Below are positions 60,469-64,000 of a stretch of 64,000 bases of DNA, one piece after another. Positions within the stretch are counted from its first letter, which is position 1. Each line of letters starts with the position of its first letter. The DNA is from Oscillospiraceae bacterium (GTDB taxonomy: Bacteria; Bacillota; Clostridia; Oscillospirales; Ruminococcaceae), in assembly GCA_018434245.1 (NCBI GenBank), contig JAHDPQ010000026.1, positions 1 through 64,000 of the forward strand, in the 5' to 3' direction. Below the pieces are notes generated by a model. That model saw only the letters and a list, made by a program, of their open reading frames with translations. It did no database searches and was not told where the DNA came from. The translations under genes and the position numbers were made by a program.

Positions 60469-62408
60469 ACAAAGCCTTTCCCGGGCAACAAGATGGATTG
60501 GAGATATGGAGTTTGGGCAAGCGAGCCATCCTGGATAAAATACACTCTCCCCGAAGCCTGCGCTATCTGAGCGATGCTCAGTTGGAGCAGCTTTGCGCCG
60601 AGCTGCGGGAGGAGTTGATCGAGGGAGTTTCTGCCAACGGTGGGCATTTGGCCTCCAATTTGGGGGTGGTGGAGCTGACCGTGGCTCTGCATACGGTTTT
60701 TCGCTCCCCCACCGATCAGATTGTATGGGATGTGGGCCATCAGTGCTATACCCACAAGCTGCTGACCGGCCGCAGACACGGCCTGGAGCGCCTGCGCCAA
60801 AAAGACGGCATGGCGGGGTTCCCAAAACCCGGTGAGAGCATCCACGATGCCTTTGTGGCCGGGCATGCCTCCACCTCTCTTTCGGTAGCCGATGGCCTTG
60901 CAAGAGGCAAGGAGCTGCTCAGGGAGGAAGGGTTCGTCATCGCCGTCATCGGGGACGGTGCTCTCACCGGAGGGTTGGCCTACGAGGGCCTGAACAACCT
61001 GTCCCGCAAGAAGAACGGCAAAGTAATTGTGGTGCTCAACGACAACAAAATGAGCATTTCTAAGAATGTGGGAGGCCTGACCAAGTACCTTTCCCGGTTG
61101 CGGACCGCAGGCCCCTACTATAAACTGAAGAATCTGGTCAAATCCGGCTTGAGCTCCGTTCCCTATATGGGGTCGGGCATGGTGGAAGCAGCGGGGGGCG
61201 TTCTTTCTCAGATGAAGGATGTGCTCTACCGCAGCGGCTTTTTTGAAGATATGGGGTACACCTACATGGGCCCGGTGGATGGCCACGATCTGACTGCCCT
61301 GCGGGATGCTCTGGAGCAGGCCAAAAAGCTGGAGCGCCCGGTGCTCCTGCACGTGGAAACGGTAAAGGGCAAGGGCTATCCTCAGGCGGAAAGCAACCCC
61401 GGCGCCTACCACGGTGTCTCCAAGTTCGATCCCAAGGAGCAGGGGTCCCCTCTGCCCAGCGCCGACAGCTTTTCCGATGTGTTCGGCCGGCATCTCACCC
61501 GGCTGGCGGTGGAGGATAGCCGTATTTGTGCTGTCACCGCCGCCATGAAATACGCCACCGGCCTCTACCATTTTTCCCGGCGTTTGAAAGGGCAGGGCCG
61601 CTTCTTTGACGTGGGCATTGCCGAAGGCCACGGCGTCACCTTCTGCGCCGGACTGGCTGCCAAGGGGCTTTTGCCGGTGTTTGCCGTCTACTCCTCCTTC
61701 TTGCAGCGGGGCTACGACCAGTTGATTCACGACTGCTCCATCCATCCTCAGCATGTGGTGCTGGCGGTGGACCGGGCCGGTTTGGTGGGGGAGGATGGGG
61801 AAACTCATCATGGCGTATTTGACTGCGCCTTTTTGTCCTCCATCCCTGGGGCCTGCATCTATGCTCCCGCAACCTATCAGGAGCTGCAGCTCTGCCTAGA
61901 GGAGGCTCTGTATCAAAACAAGGGCCTTTGCGCCGTGCGCTACCCCAGAGGAGCCCAGCCCCTTCTGGCGGCGGAATACGTCACCAATGGCATTGACGCC
62001 GCCCTGACAGGTCCCGGGCGGGGCAGAACCCTGCTGGTGACCTATGGCCGCCTATACGGGGAAGCCTCCCGGGCCCATCAGGCTCTTGGGGAACAAGAGG
62101 AGAAAGCCTCTCTCCTCAAGCTGACACGGGTCTGGCCGCTGGAAGAAGCGGCGGTGGAGGCTGCCTTGGCCTTTGACCGGGTGCTCTTTCTGGAAGAGGG
62201 TATCCGCAGTGGCGGCATTGGCGAACACTTCGCTCTGGCTCTCATGGAGCGGGGCTACAGAGGCCGGATTCAGATTCGGGCCATCGACAACCGGTTTATC
62301 CCTCAGGGCAGTGTGGAAGAGCAGCTGCAGCTGGTGGGGTTGGACGCTGCTTCTATTGTGAAGGCGGTGCTGGAAACCGGGGGAAAAGGAGAATCCCGTG
62401 AAGGATAA
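60465..62408 (+). CDS. dxs: 1-deoxy-D-xylulose-5-phosphate synthase
   Basis: The 647-residue TPP enzyme starts the MEP isoprenoid pathway from pyruvate and glyceraldehyde-3-phosphate. HLASNLGVVELTVALH, the TPP motif GDGALTGGLAYEGLNN and DVGIAEGHGVTFCAGLA are all present; the transketolase C-domain ends at about residue 640. The ATG overlaps the DUF212 stop and the 3' end overlaps the next gene by 11 bp, so it is embedded in an operon. Confidence 0.96.
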   Translation: MNKAFPGQQDGLEIWSLGKRAILDKIHSPRSLRYLSDAQLEQLCAELREELIEGVSANGGHLASNLGVVELTVALHTVFRSPTDQIVWDVGHQCYTHKLLTGRRHGLERLRQKDGMAGFPKPGESIHDAFVAGHASTSLSVADGLARGKELLREEGFVIAVIGDGALTGGLAYEGLNNLSRKKNGKVIVVLNDNKMSISKNVGGLTKYLSRLRTAGPYYKLKNLVKSGLSSVPYMGSGMVEAAGGVLSQMKDVLYRSGFFEDMGYTYMGPVDGHDLTALRDALEQAKKLERPVLLHVETVKGKGYPQAESNPGAYHGVSKFDPKEQGSPLPSADSFSDVFGRHLTRLAVEDSRICAVTAAMKYATGLYHFSRRLKGQGRFFDVGIAEGHGVTFCAGLAAKGLLPVFAVYSSFLQRGYDQLIHDCSIHPQHVVLAVDRAGLVGEDGETHHGVFDCAFLSSIPGACIYAPATYQELQLCLEEALYQNKGLCAVRYPRGAQPLLAAEYVTNGIDAALTGPGRGRTLLVTYGRLYGEASRAHQALGEQEEKASLLKLTRVWPLEEAAVEAALAFDRVLFLEEGIRSGGIGEHFALALMERGYRGRIQIRAIDNRFIPQGSVEEQLQLVGLDAASIVKAVLETGGKGESREG

Positions 62409-63204
62409 AATAAGGCTGGACGCCGCATTGGTGGAGCAAGGCCATGTCTCGGGCCGGGATCGGGCCAAGGCGCTGATTATGGCGGGGCAGGTGTATGTCA
62501 ATGGCGAAAAGGTAACCAAGGCAGGGGAGGAGGTCCACGGCAGTGCTGCCATCGAGGTGAGGGGAGAGACTCTGCCCTATGTCAGCCGGGGAGGCCTCAA
62601 ACTGGAACAGGCGGTCAAAAGCTTTTCTCTTTCCATTCAGGATCAGGTCTGCGGGGACATTGGAGCTTCTACCGGTGGCTTTACCGACTGCATGCTGCAA
62701 AACGGGGCGTCCCGGGTCTACGCGGTGGATGTGGGCTATGGCCAGCTGGACTGGCGGCTGCGCAGCGATCCCCGGGTGATTGTGCTGGAGCGTACCAATG
62801 CGCGTTACCTGACCCGGGAGCAGATTCCCGAAGCCTTGGGGCTGGTGACCATCGATGCAAGCTTTATTTCCCTGACTTTGCTGCTGCCTGTCCTGCCTAC
62901 CTTGATGAAGGAAGAAGCCGACCTTGTTTGCCTCATCAAGCCCCAGTTCGAGGCGGGGCGGGACAAGGTAGGGAAAAACGGCGTAGTCCGGGATGAGGCG
63001 GTTCATCGCGAGGTGATTCGCAAGGTGGCGGATTTTGGGTTGAAGGCAGGGTTTTCTCCCCGGGGGCTGGACTTTTCCCCCATTACCGGGCCCAAGGGAA
63101 ACATCGAGTACCTACTGCATTTGGCCCACTCTCCAAAGGGAGAGAAGCTTTCCGACCAACTGATTCTGGAAACCGTGGAACAGGCCCGCTTAACTTTGGG
63201 CTAG
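62398..63204 (+). CDS. tlyA: TlyA-family rRNA methyltransferase (YqxC)
   Basis: The 268-residue protein has an N-terminal S4 RNA-binding domain (IRLDAALVEQGHVSGRDRAKAL) and a C-terminal FtsJ/RrmJ-like methyltransferase: DIGASTGGFTDCML binds SAM, and the catalytic Lys falls in CLIKPQFEAG. TlyA proteins 2'-O-methylate cytidines of 16S and/or 23S rRNA; some are called haemolysins historically. GTG start at 62398. Same position as Bacillus yqxC, between dxs and nadK. Confidence 0.92.
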   Translation: MKDKIRLDAALVEQGHVSGRDRAKALIMAGQVYVNGEKVTKAGEEVHGSAAIEVRGETLPYVSRGGLKLEQAVKSFSLSIQDQVCGDIGASTGGFTDCMLQNGASRVYAVDVGYGQLDWRLRSDPRVIVLERTNARYLTREQIPEALGLVTIDASFISLTLLLPVLPTLMKEEADLVCLIKPQFEAGRDKVGKNGVVRDEAVHREVIRKVADFGLKAGFSPRGLDFSPITGPKGNIEYLLHLAHSPKGEKLSDQLILETVEQARLTLG

Positions 63205-63261
63205 AGGGAGCTTGCACCGCCAGAGATAACCGGTGCAGATACTACTTATTTGGGGGTACCC

Positions 63262-64000
63262 ATGAAGATTCTGTTACGTCCCAATCTGGACAAGCCGGGC
63301 AGTGTGGACTGCACCCGGCAAACCTTACAAAGGCTTAGGGAACTGGATATGATTCCCATGCTGGATCAGAAATTTGCCCAGTTGGCCCAGCCGGAGGACC
63401 ACTGCATTCTGGGCGGATTTCAGCAGCTGCTGGACCAATGCGATCTGATCCTCACCATCGGCGGGGACGGCACCATTCTCCATGCGGTGCAGGCCTCCCT
63501 CCATGCAGGCAAGCCTCTGCTGGGCATCAACACAGGGCGGCTGGGCTTCCTGACTCAGCTGGAATCCAATGAACTGGACAAGCTGGCGCTGCTGCGCAAG
63601 GGCAAATACAGCCTGCTCCACCGGATGATGCTGGAGATTTTTCTGGTACAGGAAGGGGAAAAGTCCGAACACCACTACGCCCTCAACGATTTGGTGATCA
63701 CCCGGGGGGATTCCGACCGGCTGGTGGAAATGGACATCACCTGCCAGGGCAAGCCTGTGGCCCGGCATCGGGCCGACGGAACTATCTTTTCCACCCCCAC
63801 CGGCTCCACCGCCTACAATCTTTCGGCAGGGGGCTCCATCGTGGACCCCACCCTGCATCTCATCCAGATGACGGCAATTTGCAGCCACTCTCACTTTAAT
63901 CACTCCATCATACTCTCACCGGAGCAGGTGTATCAGGTGCGGGAACTGCCGGGCAACAACCGCTTAGGCCTCCATGTCACCGTGGACGGAAAGCGGGTGG
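63262..64000 (+). CDS. nadK: NAD kinase (3' partial)
   Basis: The ATG at 63262 follows GGGGG and opens a frame that runs off the window after 246 residues. TIGGDGTILHAVQ carries the GGDG motif that binds ATP or polyphosphate and NAD; INTGRLGFLTQ and TPTGSTAYNLSAGGSIVDP are the other family hallmarks. NadK makes NADP+. In Bacillus it is followed by ahrC, recN, spoIVB and spo0A, which I would expect just beyond the edge. Confidence 0.94.
   Translation, partial: MKILLRPNLDKPGSVDCTRQTLQRLRELDMIPMLDQKFAQLAQPEDHCILGGFQQLLDQCDLILTIGGDGTILHAVQASLHAGKPLLGINTGRLGFLTQLESNELDKLALLRKGKYSLLHRMMLEIFLVQEGEKSEHHYALNDLVITRGDSDRLVEMDITCQGKPVARHRADGTIFSTPTGSTAYNLSAGGSIVDPTLHLIQMTAICSHSHFNHSIILSPEQVYQVRELPGNNRLGLHVTVDGKRV

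Noticed and set aside
60291..61811. Minus-strand frame (506 codons) opposite dxs
   Set aside because: Antisense to a firmly identified enzyme; no domain evidence.

Overview
The window looks like a chromosomal segment of an endospore-forming, GC-rich Clostridia bacterium, most likely Oscillospiraceae/Ruminococcaceae-like. The basis is its content of sporulation genes (spoIIIAA-AH, spoIIR, spmAB, a SpoIVFA/SpoIVFB-like pair, a CwlJ-like cortex hydrolase), the clostridial GlgC+GlgD pair, an AbrB-type regulator with a zinc-ribbon tail, and strong Shine-Dalgarno sites with many GTG and TTG starts. I see no rRNA, tRNA, CRISPR array, insertion sequence or prophage. The taxon is inference; no rRNA is present to fix it.

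Layout. 1-5.1 kb (+): the 3' end of an operon with three consecutive proton-channel subunits of the MrpA/MrpD/NuoL/NuoM/NuoN family; the third carries an unusual C-terminal 22-residue tandem repeat. 5.1-9.5 kb (-): an M50 protease and M23-domain partner, an Hpt protein, sigma-54 and a methyltransferase. 9.6-10.5 kb (+): a P-loop protein of unknown function. 10.6-17.4 kb (-): spoIIR and a complete glgB-glgC-glgD-glgA glycogen operon, followed by abrB. 18.3-20.6 kb: spmAB (+), then ruvC and a COG2426-type membrane protein (-). 20.9-24.5 kb (+): a three-subunit molybdenum hydroxylase. 24.9-30.6 kb (+): two GHL10-like surface proteins, the second a 1356-residue fusion with an Amidase_3 domain and four Big2 domains. 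30.7-31.9 kb (-): a CwlJ-like/GerQ-like spore coat pair.

32.0-45.6 kb is a distinct block that opens with a very AT-rich stretch. It encodes a LacI regulator, a lipoprotein/ATPase/permease sugar ABC importer, a Gfo/Idh/MocA dehydrogenase, a TIM-barrel isomerase, a divergent ROK repressor, and then an operon of HAD phosphatase, an enigmatic deoxyhypusine-synthase-like protein, a HldE-like PfkB kinase, a ROK kinase and a GmhA-like SIS isomerase. I read it as an uncharacterised carbohydrate uptake and sugar-phosphate pathway; it is the best candidate here for an undescribed system.

45.7-50.5 kb (-) holds a chemoreceptor and feoAB, with a divergent DtxR/MntR-type regulator. 51.2 kb to the end (+) is the conserved Firmicutes block spoIIIA-asp23-nusB-(TsaD-like)-xseAB-(DUF212)-dxs-tlyA-nadK; nadK is cut by the right edge. 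Relative to Bacillus, accBC, folD and ispA are missing from their usual places.
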